Part shown: positions 43,732 to 52,883 of the stretch, piece by piece | How positions within the stretch are numbered: the first letter of the stretch is position 1 | Layout of the letters: each line of letters starts with the position of its first letter | Notes under the pieces: model-generated | Database searches by the model: none | What the model was told of the DNA's origin: nothing | Seen by the model: only the letters and a program-made list of their open reading frames with translations | Translations under genes and position numbers: made by a program | NCBI RefSeq assembly: GCF_003721435.2 | Contig: NZ_CP054585.1 | Span: 1,240,001 to 1,304,000, forward strand | DNA from: Halorubrum sp. CBA1229 | GTDB taxonomy: Archaea > Halobacteriota > Halobacteria > Halobacteriales > Haloferacaceae | Length of the DNA: 64,000 bases | Reading direction: 5' to 3'

Positions 43732-44938
43732 GTACGAGCACGTCACCGACGACATGGAGGCGGTCGTGGAGGCGACCGAGCTGCCAAGCCGCCTCAAGAG
43801 CGAGGTGTACGAGGCGCTCGAACGGAAGGCGGAGGAGACCGGCGAGGTCACCGTCGAGCAGGCCACCGAAGTCGCGACCGGCGTCGAGAACCGGTACATC
43901 GAGACGCGCGTCGACCCGCTCGACCCCGTCGGCACCGTCTCCGCGCAGTCGATCGGCGAGCCCGGGACGCAGATGACGATGAACACGTTCCACTACGCCG
44001 GCGTCGCGGAGATCGACGTCACTCAGGGGCTCCCCCGGCTCATCGAGCTGGTGGACGCCCGGAAGACGCCGGACACGCCGATGATGACCGTCCACCTCGA
44101 GGGTGAGTACGCGACGGACCGCGAGAAGGCCCACGAGGTCGTCTGGTCCATCGAAGCGACGCGCATCCTCGCGCTCGGCGACGTGTCGACGAACGTCGCC
44201 GACATGCTGGTACGGATCGACCTGAACGACGACACGCTGTTGGAGCGGTGGCCCACCCACACCGACCCCTCGGAGGTCGCCGAGATCATCGCCGAGACCA
44301 TCGAGGACTCGCTCGGCGTCGACGCCCGACAGTCGGGCACCGTCATCGAGTTCGGCCCGAGCGAGCCCAGCTACCGCGAGCTGCTCCAGCTGGTCGAGCG
44401 GCTCCGCGAGATCGTCTTCAAGGGGATCGAGGAGATCGAGCGCGTCGTCATCCGGAAAGAGGAGATCGACGGCGACGAGGAGTTCGTCCTCTACACCGAG
44501 GGATCGGCGTTCGGCGACGCCCTCGACATCGAGGGCGTCGACGCCTCGCGCACGACGTGTAACAACATCCACGAGATCTACCGCAACCTCGGCGTCGAGG
44601 CGGCCCGCGAGACGATCATCGACGAGACGAAGAACACGCTCGAAGAGCAGGGGCTCGACGACGTGAACGTCCGCCACCTAATGTTAGTGGCCGACATCAT
44701 GACGAACAACGGCGAGATCGACTCGATCGGTCGCCACGGCATCTCGGGCTCGAAGGACTCCGTGCTCGCGCGCGCGGCGTTCGAGGTGACGGTCAACCAC
44801 CTGCTCGACGCCGCGATCCACGGCGAGTACGACGAGCTCGACGGCGTCATCGAGAACGTTATCGCCGGCAAGCCGATCTCGCTCGGCACCGGCGACGTCG
44901 ACCTCCGGATGGGGTCGCGCGTCGTGGGCGACGACTGA
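43724..44938 (+). CDS. rpoA2: RNA polymerase subunit A'' (Rpo1 C-terminal part)
   Basis: A 404-residue C-terminal part of the largest subunit, completing the clamp and active-site cleft. The trigger-loop region shows [23 protein letters not shown] (residues about 67-90), and the C-terminal jaw and clamp include [25 protein letters not shown]. Start overlaps rpoA1; stop overlaps nusA (TGATG). Confidence 0.97.
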   Translation: MTEYEHVTDDMEAVVEATELPSRLKSEVYEALERKAEETGEVTVEQATEVATGVENRYIETRVDPLDPVGTVSAQSIGEPGTQMTMNTFHYAGVAEIDVTQGLPRLIELVDARKTPDTPMMTVHLEGEYATDREKAHEVVWSIEATRILALGDVSTNVADMLVRIDLNDDTLLERWPTHTDPSEVAEIIAETIEDSLGVDARQSGTVIEFGPSEPSYRELLQLVERLREIVFKGIEEIERVVIRKEEIDGDEEFVLYTEGSAFGDALDIEGVDASRTTCNNIHEIYRNLGVEAARETIIDETKNTLEEQGLDDVNVRHLMLVADIMTNNGEIDSIGRHGISGSKDSVLARAAFEVTVNHLLDAAIHGEYDELDGVIENVIAGKPISLGTGDVDLRMGSRVVGDD

Positions 44939-45357
44939 TGCACGTCGAGCTCTCCGACGAGGCGCGGCGCTACATCGGTCGCTTCGACGAGCTGACCGGG
45001 GTCGCGCCGAAGGACTGCCTCGTGGAGGGCGACCGGCTCGTGTTCCTCGTGCCGGCCGGCGAGATGGCCGCCGCGATCGGACAGGCGGGCGAGACCGTCG
45101 AGGAGGCGGAGCGGCGGCTCGGCAAGTCCGTCGAGCTGGTGGAGGACGCGGACACGCCGGAGGCGTTCGTCGCGAGCGCGCTCGCGCCCGCGGCGGTCAA
45201 CGCCGTGACGATCTCCGAGCAGAACGACCGCGTGGCGTACGTCGAGGTGCCGGAGCCGGACCGCGGCGTCGCCATCGGCGCCGACGGGACCAACATCGAG
45301 ACGGCCCGGACGCTGGCGAAGCGCCACCACGACATCGATGACGTCCAGCTGACCTAG
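44938..45357 (+). CDS. nusA: NusA-like transcription factor, two KH domains
   Basis: A 139-residue archaeal NusA consisting only of two KH domains. KH1 is at about residues 25-70 (LVFLVPAGEMAAAIGQAGETVEEAE), KH2 at about 85-139 (YVEVPEPDRGVAIGADGTNIETARTLAKRHHDI). The bacterial polymerase-binding and S1 domains are absent, as always in archaea. Its location after rpoA2 and before rps12 is the conserved archaeal order. Confidence 0.95.
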   Translation: MHVELSDEARRYIGRFDELTGVAPKDCLVEGDRLVFLVPAGEMAAAIGQAGETVEEAERRLGKSVELVEDADTPEAFVASALAPAAVNAVTISEQNDRVAYVEVPEPDRGVAIGADGTNIETARTLAKRHHDIDDVQLT

Positions 45358-45460
45358 CGCGGAACCGCGCCCGGCGGCTCGCGAGCCCGCTCCTCGGTGG
45401 GCTGCGGACCCGCGCTCTCCGAACCCGCGACCTTTTGACCGCTGCCCCGCTTCGTGACCC

Positions 45461-46306
45461 ATGAACCGCAGACGCCTCCTCGCGGGTCTCGGGACCGGAG
45501 TCGCGGTCGGGATCGCCGGCTGTTCCGGCGACGACGGCGGCGACGGCTCCGGCGGCCCGCTCGACGACGGCCCGGACCGCCCGTTCGCCGACGCGGAGTG
45601 GCGCGACGGCGACGGGCTCGCCCTGAAGGCGCTCGCCGAGTCGCACGCGCAGGCGCTCGTCGACGCGGGCGGTTTCACGCTGTTTTCGACGGCGGAGACG
45701 AGCCACGACGGCGACGCGGAGCCGACGCCGTGGCTCCCCTCGCAGACCTACGAGTCGAGCTACGACCTCGAAAACGGTCGGCAGTACGTGAGACAGGAAA
45801 TAACGGAGACGACGGAGGCGGACGTGACGGAGCTGTACGTCGCCGGCGAGGAGCTGCTGTTCCGACGCCGGGCCGACGGCGAGACGCGGTACGACCGGCA
45901 GTCGGTGGACCGATCCGAAGGCGACCTCGAGGAGTCGATGCGGCAGGAGGCGCTGACCGGGATCCGCGTCGAGGGCGAGACGGAGAGCGGCGAGACGGAG
46001 TACGAGGGGTTGAACCGCTGGAACCCGACGAGCGACGGGGAAGGGGCGGTCCGCGGCGAGGCGACCGCTCGGTTCACCGCCGACGAGTTCGACGGCGAGC
46101 GGAACATCCCCGAGACCGTCGAGACCGCGTCGGCGACGGCGCACGTGTACGAGTCCGGCGTCGTCCCGCGGCTCGAACAGTCGTGGGCCGGCGAGCACGA
46201 CGGGGGAGAGGCGACCGTCGACGTCGACATCGACTACCGCGACCCGGGAGCGGAGATCCCCGAGCCCGACTGGGCCGCCGACGCCCGCGAGGCGACGAGC
46301 GAGTGA
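45461..46306 (+). CDS. Predicted lipoprotein of unknown function
   Basis: A 281-residue exported protein. The Tat-like start MNRRRLLAGLGTG and lipobox GIAGC (Cys21) indicate a membrane-attached lipoprotein. The mature part is acidic, with a predominantly beta pattern (AGGFTLFSTAETSHDG-like, GRQYVRQEITE, ELYVAGEELLFRR, TARFTADEFDGE, HVYESGVVPRLEQSW). It resembles the haloarchaeal lipoprotein families often labelled DUF7537, though I cannot confirm this. It is inserted between nusA and rps12 with its own upstream spacer of 103 bp and a TTTTGACC stretch, so it may be transcribed independently. Confidence 0.8.
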   Translation: MNRRRLLAGLGTGVAVGIAGCSGDDGGDGSGGPLDDGPDRPFADAEWRDGDGLALKALAESHAQALVDAGGFTLFSTAETSHDGDAEPTPWLPSQTYESSYDLENGRQYVRQEITETTEADVTELYVAGEELLFRRRADGETRYDRQSVDRSEGDLEESMRQEALTGIRVEGETESGETEYEGLNRWNPTSDGEGAVRGEATARFTADEFDGERNIPETVETASATAHVYESGVVPRLEQSWAGEHDGGEATVDVDIDYRDPGAEIPEPDWAADAREATSE

Positions 46307-46564
46307 GCGGCCGGGGAAGGAGCAACCGAGCGGGTAAGCCGCCGAGAGAGGAGCGACCGGTAAGCGGCCGGCCGCGGTCGCCGAACGACGGGCGCTCGCG
46401 CCGGCTTACCGGCTCAGCGGGGACGAGCGGCGGTTGTTTTTCGATCTGACACGCCTCGAGAAACACCCTCAGAACGGACGAGAGGTACCGCTCGGGCGAT
46501 CTGAGGGCGTTTCGCCGCGCCGAAAGACGACGCTTAAGTAGCTCCGTTCGGAAGTAGACGTACG

Positions 46565-46993
46565 ATGGCGAACGGCAAATACGCGGCCCGTAAGCTCAAG
46601 CAGGACCGGCAGAAGCGCCGCTGGTCCGACTCCGAGTACGCTCGGCGAGAGCGCGGGCTCAAGAAGAAGTCCGACCCCCTCGAGGGCGCCCCGCAGGCTC
46701 GCGGGATCGTCTTAGAGAAGGTCGGGATCGAAGCAAAGCAGCCGAACTCCGCGATCCGAAAGTGCGTCCGCGTCCAGCTCATCAAGAACGGGAAGCAGGT
46801 CACCGCGTTCTGTCCCGGTGACGGCGCCATCTCGTTCATCGACGAGCACGACGAGGTCACGATCGCCGGGATCGGCGGGGCCAAGGGTCGCGCGATGGGC
46901 GACCTCTCCGGCGTCAACTACAAGGTCGAGAAGGTCAACGGCGTCTCGATGATCGAACTGGTTCGCGGCAACGCGGAGAAGCCCGTCAGATGA
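46565..46993 (+). CDS. rps12: Ribosomal protein S12 (uS12)
   Basis: A 142-residue archaeal uS12. The decoding-site motif [20 protein letters not shown] (about residues 60-79) and [17 protein letters not shown] are characteristic. The N-terminus ([20 protein letters not shown]) is typical of archaea. A TATA-like CTTAAGTAG at 46532-46540 lies about 25 bp before the ATG, indicating its own leaderless promoter. The stop overlaps rps7 by ATGA. Confidence 0.97.
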   Translation: MANGKYAARKLKQDRQKRRWSDSEYARRERGLKKKSDPLEGAPQARGIVLEKVGIEAKQPNSAIRKCVRVQLIKNGKQVTAFCPGDGAISFIDEHDEVTIAGIGGAKGRAMGDLSGVNYKVEKVNGVSMIELVRGNAEKPVR

Positions 46994-47643
46994 GCGGGGA
47001 GGAAGCCGAGGCGGAGTCCGACGCGGACGTCGCCGCCGACGAGCCCGAGCCCGACGCGCCCGCCGCCAGCGAGGCGGCCAACGAGAACGCCGAGCTGTTC
47101 GGCGTCTGGGACGTCACCGAGATCGCCTACGAGGACCCCTCGACGAAGCGGTACATGACCGTGACGCCCATCGCCCACACCATGGGCCGTCACGCGTCCA
47201 AGCAGTTCAAGAAGTCCGAGATCTCGCTGGTCGAGCGGCTGATCAACCGGCTGATGCAGACCGACGAGAACACGGGGAAGAAACAGCAGGCGACGCGCAT
47301 CGTGCGTGACGCCTTCGACATCGTCCACGATCGCACCGAGGAGAACCCGGTGCAGGTCCTCGTGACGGCCGTCGAGAACGCCGCGCCGCGGGAGGAGACC
47401 GTCCGCCTGAAGTACGGCGGCATCTCCGTCCCCAAGGCGGTCGACGTCGCGCCCCAGCGCCGCGTCGACCAGGCGCTGCTGTTCATCTCCGACGGCGTCG
47501 CCAGCGCGACGTACAAGTCGACCACGTCCGCCGCCGAGGCGCTCGCCAACGAGCTGATCGCCGCGGCCGACTACGACGCCGACCGCTCCTACTCCATCTC
47601 GCAGAAGGAGGAGCGCGAGCGCGTCGCCGCCGCGGCCCGCTGA
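46990..47643 (+). CDS. rps7: Ribosomal protein S7 (uS7)
   Basis: A 217-residue archaeal uS7. An acidic N-terminal extension (about residues 1-35) comes before the conserved body: [46 protein letters not shown], and [15 protein letters not shown]. It assembles the 30S head. In many archaea the elongation factor 2 gene follows; here the strand switches to aconitase. Confidence 0.97.
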   Translation: MSGEEAEAESDADVAADEPEPDAPAASEAANENAELFGVWDVTEIAYEDPSTKRYMTVTPIAHTMGRHASKQFKKSEISLVERLINRLMQTDENTGKKQQATRIVRDAFDIVHDRTEENPVQVLVTAVENAAPREETVRLKYGGISVPKAVDVAPQRRVDQALLFISDGVASATYKSTTSAAEALANELIAAADYDADRSYSISQKEERERVAAAAR

Positions 47644-47820
47644 CGCCGGTTCGACGGGCGAACCGACGGGTCGCGTTTTTCCGACCGAACCGTCTCCGTG
47701 AGCGGCGGATCCGTCAGTTTCCGACCCTCGGCCACCGAGAGCGACGGCGCTCGCGCTCCGCGTCGGTGAGCGCGCGAAAGAAGAAAAAGAACCGAGAGAG
47801 TCGCGGGTCCGCGAGCCGCC

Positions 47821-49809
47821 TCAGTCGTCGGCCGGCGCCGCGCCGGAGCCGTCGTCGGCGTGCTGCTGTTTGACCCACGAGAGCTTGCCGCCGGCCGCGA
47901 GGATGTCGCGCTCGCGCTCGGAGGCGTCGAGGTCGGCGGTGAACTCCCACTCGCCGTCGTTGACGCTCACGGTGAACTCCTCCTGACCGGAGGAGACGCC
48001 CGCGGGCACGTCGTCGACGATCTCGAGGTCGTCGCCCTGCTCGATCTGCTCGTACGTCTCCGCGTCGATCGCCAGCGGGACGATACCGAAGTTGAACAGG
48101 TTCGCCTTGTGGATGCGGGCGAAGCTCTGCGCGAAGACGGCCTCGATGCCGAGGTACATCGGACAGAGGGCGGCGTGCTCGCGCGAGGAGCCCTGTCCGT
48201 AGTTCTCGCCGGCCACGAGGACGCCGCCGTCGGCGTCGAGCGCGCGCTGCGCGAACGTGTCGTCGACGCGCGAGAGCGTGAACTCGGAGAGCTTCTCGAT
48301 GTTCGAGCGGAACTTCAGGATGTCCGCCGTCGCCGGAATGATGTGGTCGGTGGTGATGTTGTCCTCCATCTTGAGGAGCGCCTCACCGCCGTCCACGTCG
48401 ATCCCGTCCTTGAGCGGCACGTCGCCGATGTTCGGGCCCTTGACGAGGCCGTCGTCGATCGCCTCGTCGGGGGAGATGATGTCGGAGTCGTCCTGACCCA
48501 TGCCGGGGCCGTACTTCGTTCCCATCTCGAAGCCGGGCTCTTCGAGGTCGCCGAGCTCGTCCGCGAGGTCGCGCGGATCGACGATCTCGCCGGTGATGGC
48601 CGCCGCCGTGGCGACCTCGGGCGAGCAGAGGAAGACGGAGTCGTCCTCGATGCCCGAGCGGCCCTCGAAGTTGCGGTTGAAGGTGCGCAGCGAGACGGAG
48701 TCGGAGGCGGGCACGTGACCGATACCGATACACGCGCCGCAGGTCGCCTCGGAGAAGTTGACGCCGGCCGCCATCATCTCCGCGGTCCAGCCCTCGCGGG
48801 CCAGCATCTCGGAGGCCTGCTTGGAGCCGGGCGCGACGATCATCTCGGTCTGCTTGGCGACCTCGCGGCCCTCCAGCATCTTCGCGCTGGGGAGGATGTC
48901 CTCGTAGGCGCCGTTGGTACAGGAGCCGATGATGACCTGCTCGACGTCGGTGCCCTCGTACTCGCTGACGGGGGCGACGTTGTCGGGCATCGAGGGGGCG
49001 GCCACGAGCGGCTCGAGGTCGGAGAGGTCGACCTCGATCGTCTCGGCGTACTCCGCGTCGTCGTCGGGCTGGAGGTCGACGTACTCCTCCTCGCGGTCCT
49101 GGCGCGCGAGCCAGTCTTTCGTCTTCTCGTCGGTCGCGAAGATCGAGGAGGTGGCGCCGAGCTCGGTGCCGAGGTTCGTGATCGTGGTGCGCTCGGGGAT
49201 CGAGAGGTTCTCGGCGCCGGGGCCGGTGTACTCGAAGATCTTGCCGACGCCGCCCTTGACGGTCAGCTCGCCGAGCAGGTGGAGCGCGATGTCCTTCGCG
49301 GTCGCCCACTCGGGGAGCTCGCCCTCGAGGTGGACGTTGACGACTTCCGGCATCTCGACGTAGTATGGGCCGCCGCCCATCGCGACGGCGATGTCGAGCC
49401 CGCCGGCGCCGATCGCGAGCTGGCCGAGCCCGCCGGGGGTCGGCGTGTGCGAGTCGGAGCCGAGCAGCGTCTTGCCGGGCGCGGCGAAGTTCTCCTTGTG
49501 GACCTGGTGGCAGATGCCGTTGCCGGGCCGGGAGAAGTACGCGCCGTACGTGCCGGCCGCGGAGCGGAGGAAGCGGTGGTCGTCGGTGTTCTTGAAGTCG
49601 AACTGGTACGTCTGGTGGTCGCAGTACTGCGCGGCGAGCTCCGTCTGGACCTCGTCGAGGTCCAGCGCCTCGAACTGGAGCCACACCATCGTCCCGGTCG
49701 TGTCCTGCGTCAGCACCTGGTCGATCTCGATGCCGATCTCCTCGCCGGGCGTCAGCTCGCCCTCGACGAGGTGGTTATCGAGGATCTTCTCCGTAATCGT
49801 TTGTCCCAT
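47821..49809 (-). CDS. acnA: Aconitate hydratase
   Basis: A 662-residue citrate-cycle enzyme that converts citrate to isocitrate using a 4Fe-4S cluster. The cluster ligands are in GSCTNGAYED and ATCGACIGIG. Substrate-binding segments include GSDSHTPTPGGLG, DNITTDHIIPA and GQGSSREHAALCP. The start is the ATG at 49809 (MGQTITEKIL); the open frame further upstream is not conserved in style. A TATA-like GATATAAAAC lies on the facing strand at 49833-49842. The gene is divergent from the dUTPase-family gene. Confidence 0.95.
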   Translation of the reverse strand: MGQTITEKILDNHLVEGELTPGEEIGIEIDQVLTQDTTGTMVWLQFEALDLDEVQTELAAQYCDHQTYQFDFKNTDDHRFLRSAAGTYGAYFSRPGNGICHQVHKENFAAPGKTLLGSDSHTPTPGGLGQLAIGAGGLDIAVAMGGGPYYVEMPEVVNVHLEGELPEWATAKDIALHLLGELTVKGGVGKIFEYTGPGAENLSIPERTTITNLGTELGATSSIFATDEKTKDWLARQDREEEYVDLQPDDDAEYAETIEVDLSDLEPLVAAPSMPDNVAPVSEYEGTDVEQVIIGSCTNGAYEDILPSAKMLEGREVAKQTEMIVAPGSKQASEMLAREGWTAEMMAAGVNFSEATCGACIGIGHVPASDSVSLRTFNRNFEGRSGIEDDSVFLCSPEVATAAAITGEIVDPRDLADELGDLEEPGFEMGTKYGPGMGQDDSDIISPDEAIDDGLVKGPNIGDVPLKDGIDVDGGEALLKMEDNITTDHIIPATADILKFRSNIEKLSEFTLSRVDDTFAQRALDADGGVLVAGENYGQGSSREHAALCPMYLGIEAVFAQSFARIHKANLFNFGIVPLAIDAETYEQIEQGDDLEIVDDVPAGVSSGQEEFTVSVNDGEWEFTADLDASERERDILAAGGKLSWVKQQHADDGSGAAPADD

Positions 49810-49956
49810 ATCATCCGCACGTCGCCCTCCCGTGGATATAAAACCCGCGAGTTTCCCAAAAGATCGACCGTGTAGGATCCGAAGATCCAGCAACATTTGT
49901 GGATGGATCGCCGGAGCGGCGCGCCTGTGTGAGTGATAGTCGTAACGAGAATATAA

Positions 49957-49980
49957 GGCCGATAAAGGCTCATATCGGCC
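49957..49980. promoter_or_regulatory. Perfect inverted repeat in the acnA/dut divergent promoter
   Basis: GGCCGATA (49957-49964) and TATCGGCC (49973-49980) pair exactly around 8 bases. The site lies about 95 bp before the dut ATG and 148 bp before the acnA ATG, next to TATA-like ATATAAGG (49951-49958). A dimeric regulator site is likely; the regulator is not identifiable. Confidence 0.55.
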
Positions 49981-50074
49981 GAATTCGCCGCATCCCTCGG
50001 CGAACCGAGGGGGACCGATCCGCGTCGGGGCCGCGTGCGACACCGTTTAGTCTCGCCCGCGGATTCGGTCGGGC

Positions 50075-50548
50075 ATGTTCGACTCGGGAGCGACGGTCGC
50101 GGCGGCGCTGGAGGCCGGCGACGCCGACCTCGACGACGCGCAGCGACAGCCGAACGGCGTCGACCTCACGGCGGACGAGATTTTCGATCAGTCGACGCCC
50201 GGGCGGATCGGCCGCGACGGGAAACGCGTCGGCGAGCGCGACCCGGTGCCGCTCGACGACGGGGCGTACCGGCTGGACCCCGGGACGTACGTGGTTCGGT
50301 ACGGCGAGCCGGTGCGAATTCCCGAGGGGCGGATCGGGTTCGTGCTCCCGCGGTCGACCCTGCTCCGGAACTCCTGTACTCTCGACACCGCCGTCTGGGA
50401 CGCGGGCTACGAGGGCGTCGGCGAGGGGCGCCTCGACGTGGGACACGCGATCGAGATCGAGCCGGGCGCGCGGATCGCCCAGCTGGTGCTCGCCGAGGCC
50501 GACCACGACGGGGCGTACGAGGGGTCGTATCAGGGAGAGAACCTGTGA
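50075..50548 (+). CDS. dut: dUTP diphosphatase / dCTP deaminase-family protein
   Basis: A 157-residue trimeric dUTPase-fold protein that should hydrolyse dUTP to dUMP. Family motifs: NGVDLTADEIF, GTYVVRYGEPVRIPEG, GFVLPRSTLLRNS, DTAVWDAGYEGVGEG and GARIAQLVLAE. It is shorter than the bifunctional dCTP deaminases, so dUTP hydrolysis is the more likely activity, but deaminase activity cannot be excluded. Start ATG at 50075, 26 bp after a TTTAGTCT stretch. Its stop codon overlaps the boundary of an IS-type remnant. Confidence 0.85.
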   Translation: MFDSGATVAAALEAGDADLDDAQRQPNGVDLTADEIFDQSTPGRIGRDGKRVGERDPVPLDDGAYRLDPGTYVVRYGEPVRIPEGRIGFVLPRSTLLRNSCTLDTAVWDAGYEGVGEGRLDVGHAIEIEPGARIAQLVLAEADHDGAYEGSYQGENL

Positions 50549-50835
50549 ACTACCCTACCCTACTCGCTCACGGCTGACGCCGTTCGCTCCTTGAGGGTGG
50601 GGGCTTAGCGCCTATATCAAGCTAAGCGGAGTCTCGGATCCGGCGGCGCTCGCGCCGGGGTCGGGACGTGAAGACATGAAGACAGCCGTCGCTCGTGGGT
50701 GTGAAAGGAACGAACGGCACGCCCGTGCCGGAAAAAGTGGCACCGGCGTGTCGTTCAGTAGGTCCCCGCTGACGCTTCGGCCCTCCAAGCGAAGCGTCAC
50801 GTGAAGAAAGCGGTGGAACGCACTTAAGCGTAGTG
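50547..50835 (-). mobile_element. IS1341/IS200-IS605-type element remnant (no transposase)
   Basis: On the minus strand the sequence ends CCACCCTCAAGG...GAGTAGGGTAGGGTAGTTC, which I recognise as the conserved right end of haloarchaeal IS1341-type (TnpB) elements. The end lies at 50547-50549, overlapping the dut stop codon. The 290 bp inward contain palindromes (GACGCTTCG/CGAAGCGTC, about 50772-50800, and GTGCC/GGCAC pairs) but no tnpA or tnpB reading frame, so this is a MITE-like or decayed copy. The left boundary is an estimate. Confidence 0.55.
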
Positions 50836-50938
50836 GGCGCGGCAGGGATGGCGGATTCAGAACCGATAAAAAAGTCGACTCGGATCGCCCGACCTGGGCG
50901 GGATATCCCGGCCGCACCGTCGGAGGCAGTCGCGCTCC

Positions 50939-52315
50939 CTACCGCCGGGCCGGGTGGTCGTCGCGGAGCCGGGACTGGCCGTCGCCGAGCAGCCGCTCGC
51001 GGAGGGTGCCGTCACCGCGAGGGGTGTCGTCGGCATCGTCCGGGCCCGGGACGAGCCCGCGCTCGCGCAGCTCCGGGACGACGAGGTCGACGAAGTCCGT
51101 CAGCGAGTCGGGGCGGACGACCTCCTTCACGTTGAACCCGTGGACGCCGACCTCCTCGTGCCAGTACGCCAGCTCGTCGGCGATCACCTCCGGCGTGCCG
51201 ACGATCTTCGGGGAGGTGGTGCCGAGCCCGCAGAACTCCGCGACCTCGCGGACGGTCCACTCGCGGTCCGGCTGGGCCTTCGTGAACGCGTTCATCGTCC
51301 CCTGGATCGCGTCCGTCTCGATGTGCTCGACCTTCTGGTCGGGGTCGAGCTCCGAGAGGTCCATGTCGAGGAACCCGGAGAGGAGCGCGAGCGTCGCCTC
51401 GACGTCGACGTGGCGCTTGTACTCCTCGTACTTCGCCTCCGCGAGCGCCTGCGTCTCGCCGACGACGGGGACGACGCCGATGAAGAACTTCAGGCTCTCT
51501 GGGTCGCGGCCGTGGTCCGCGGCGCGCGACTTGACGTCGGCCATGTACTCGCGGACGCCCGCCTCGGTCGGCTGGCTGGCGAAGACGGCCTCCGCGTTCG
51601 CGGCCGCGAACTCCCGCCCGCGGTCGGAGGAGCCGGCCTGGTAGACGACCGGGGTCCGCTGCGGCGAGGGCTCGCAGCCATGGGGACCGGGCACGGAGAA
51701 GTGTTCGCCCTCGTGATCGATGGCCGAAACCTTCTCGGGGTCCGTGTACCGCCCGGTCTCGCGGTCGACCTCGACCGCGTCGTCGTCCCACGACTCTTCC
51801 CACAGCTCGTAGCAGACGTCGAGGAACTCGTCGGCGCGGTCGTAGCGCGTCTCCTTGTCCATCCGCTCCGAGAGCCCGAGGTTCTCGGCGGCCGACTGGA
51901 GGTAGGAGGTGACGACGTTGATCGCGATCCGCCCGTCGGTGAGGTGATCGAGCGTGGAGAACTCCCGCGCGAGCTGGTACGGGTGGGTGTACGTCGTCGA
52001 CCGCGTCACGGCGAAGCCGAGCTCGTCGGTGACCTCCGCCATCGCGGGAACGACGAGCTGCGGGTCGCTCGCGGGCGTCTGGACCGCCTTCTCGACGGCG
52101 GTGTGGCGGTCGTCGCCGTACACGTCGTAGACCCCGCGCACGTCCGCGAAGAACAGCGCGTCGAAGCCGCCCCGCTCGGCGGTCCGGGCGACCTCGGTCC
52201 AGTACTCGCGGTCCGTGTACTCCGGCGACCGGTCGCCGGGATAGGTCCACGACCCCGGCGAGACGTGCTCGACGGAGGCCATGGTGAAGAGGTTGAGATG
52301 CAGGTGATCGGGCAT
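50939..52315 (-). CDS. Flavin-dependent monooxygenase, NtaA/SnaA/DszA (LLM) family
   Basis: A 458-residue bacterial-luciferase-like FMNH2-dependent monooxygenase. Family features: HLNLFTMASVEHVSPGSW near the start, GGFDALFFADVRGVYDVYG, RSTTYTHPYQLAREFSTLDHLTDGRIAINVVTSYL (residues about 105-140) and QAGSSDRGREFAA. The family oxidises nitrilotriacetate, sulfonates, dibenzothiophene and similar compounds, and the substrate here is unknown. The C-terminal 30 residues are a disordered acidic tail. Isolated gene without a recognisable flavin reductase beside it. Confidence 0.87.
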   Translation of the reverse strand: MPDHLHLNLFTMASVEHVSPGSWTYPGDRSPEYTDREYWTEVARTAERGGFDALFFADVRGVYDVYGDDRHTAVEKAVQTPASDPQLVVPAMAEVTDELGFAVTRSTTYTHPYQLAREFSTLDHLTDGRIAINVVTSYLQSAAENLGLSERMDKETRYDRADEFLDVCYELWEESWDDDAVEVDRETGRYTDPEKVSAIDHEGEHFSVPGPHGCEPSPQRTPVVYQAGSSDRGREFAAANAEAVFASQPTEAGVREYMADVKSRAADHGRDPESLKFFIGVVPVVGETQALAEAKYEEYKRHVDVEATLALLSGFLDMDLSELDPDQKVEHIETDAIQGTMNAFTKAQPDREWTVREVAEFCGLGTTSPKIVGTPEVIADELAYWHEEVGVHGFNVKEVVRPDSLTDFVDLVVPELRERGLVPGPDDADDTPRGDGTLRERLLGDGQSRLRDDHPARR

Positions 52316-52428
52316 GGCGTCGGGTAGGCGGGGCGCGGGTAATACCCCACAGAAAGGGGCGTCACTTGTCGGCGTCGCGGACGCGGCGAAAACGGCGAAA
52401 GACCGCGGCGGAAAACTGCGGCCGGCGT

Positions 52429-52836
52429 CTACGGCGACACCGTCTCCGGCGAGGAGACGTACGCGGCGAAATCGGAGGTCGTGATGATCCCGATGGGCGT
52501 GTCGCCGTCGACGACGGGCACGTGGTGGAAGCCGTGCTCGACCATGAGCGAGGCGACCGCCGAGACGGAGTCCTGCGCGCCGGCCGTGATCGGGTCGCGC
52601 GTCATGTACCGCTCGACGGTCGTCTCCGCCTTCGGTTGGCTCTTCGCGACGATGTCGACGAAGTCGGTCGTGGTGAGGATGCCGACCAGGGCCCCGTCGT
52701 CGTCGACGACCAGCGCCGAGCTGATGTCGTTGTCGAGCAGCACGGCGGCCGCGTCCTCGACCAGCGTGTCGGGCGTTACCGTGTGGAGTTCGCTCGTCAT
52801 GAGCCGCGCGACGAACACGTCATCGATGTCGTCCAT
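52429..52836 (-). CDS. CBS-domain pair protein
   Basis: A 135-residue protein consisting of two CBS motifs, at about residues 12-62 (ELHTVTPDTLVEDAAAVLLDNDISSALVV, LVGILTTTDFVDIV) and 75-132 (DPITAGAQDSVSAVASLMVEHGFHHVPVV, PIGIITTSDFAAYV). Such modules sense adenine nucleotides or SAM and control partners. No catalytic domain is attached. Start ATG at 52836 (MDDIDDVF); the frame upstream is Arg/Gly filler. Confidence 0.9.
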   Translation of the reverse strand: MDDIDDVFVARLMTSELHTVTPDTLVEDAAAVLLDNDISSALVVDDDGALVGILTTTDFVDIVAKSQPKAETTVERYMTRDPITAGAQDSVSAVASLMVEHGFHHVPVVDGDTPIGIITTSDFAAYVSSPETVSP

Positions 52837-52883
52837 ACGTGAGAGTCCGTCGCACGGGGTATAAGGATTCCCACAGGCGACGG

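Noticed and set aside
41128-43986. A long minus-strand open frame opposite rpoA1/rpoA2
   Set aside because: It is the antisense shadow of two essential, clearly recognised genes. High GC content at third positions leaves few stops on the opposite strand, and the translation has no recognisable domain.
37407-44938. Broken RNA polymerase genes (B and A each in two pieces)
   Set aside because: The B''/B' and A'/A'' splits are the normal state in haloarchaea, at the usual positions, with coupled starts.
44938-45357. Truncated nusA
   Set aside because: Archaeal NusA consists only of the two KH domains; 139 residues is full length.
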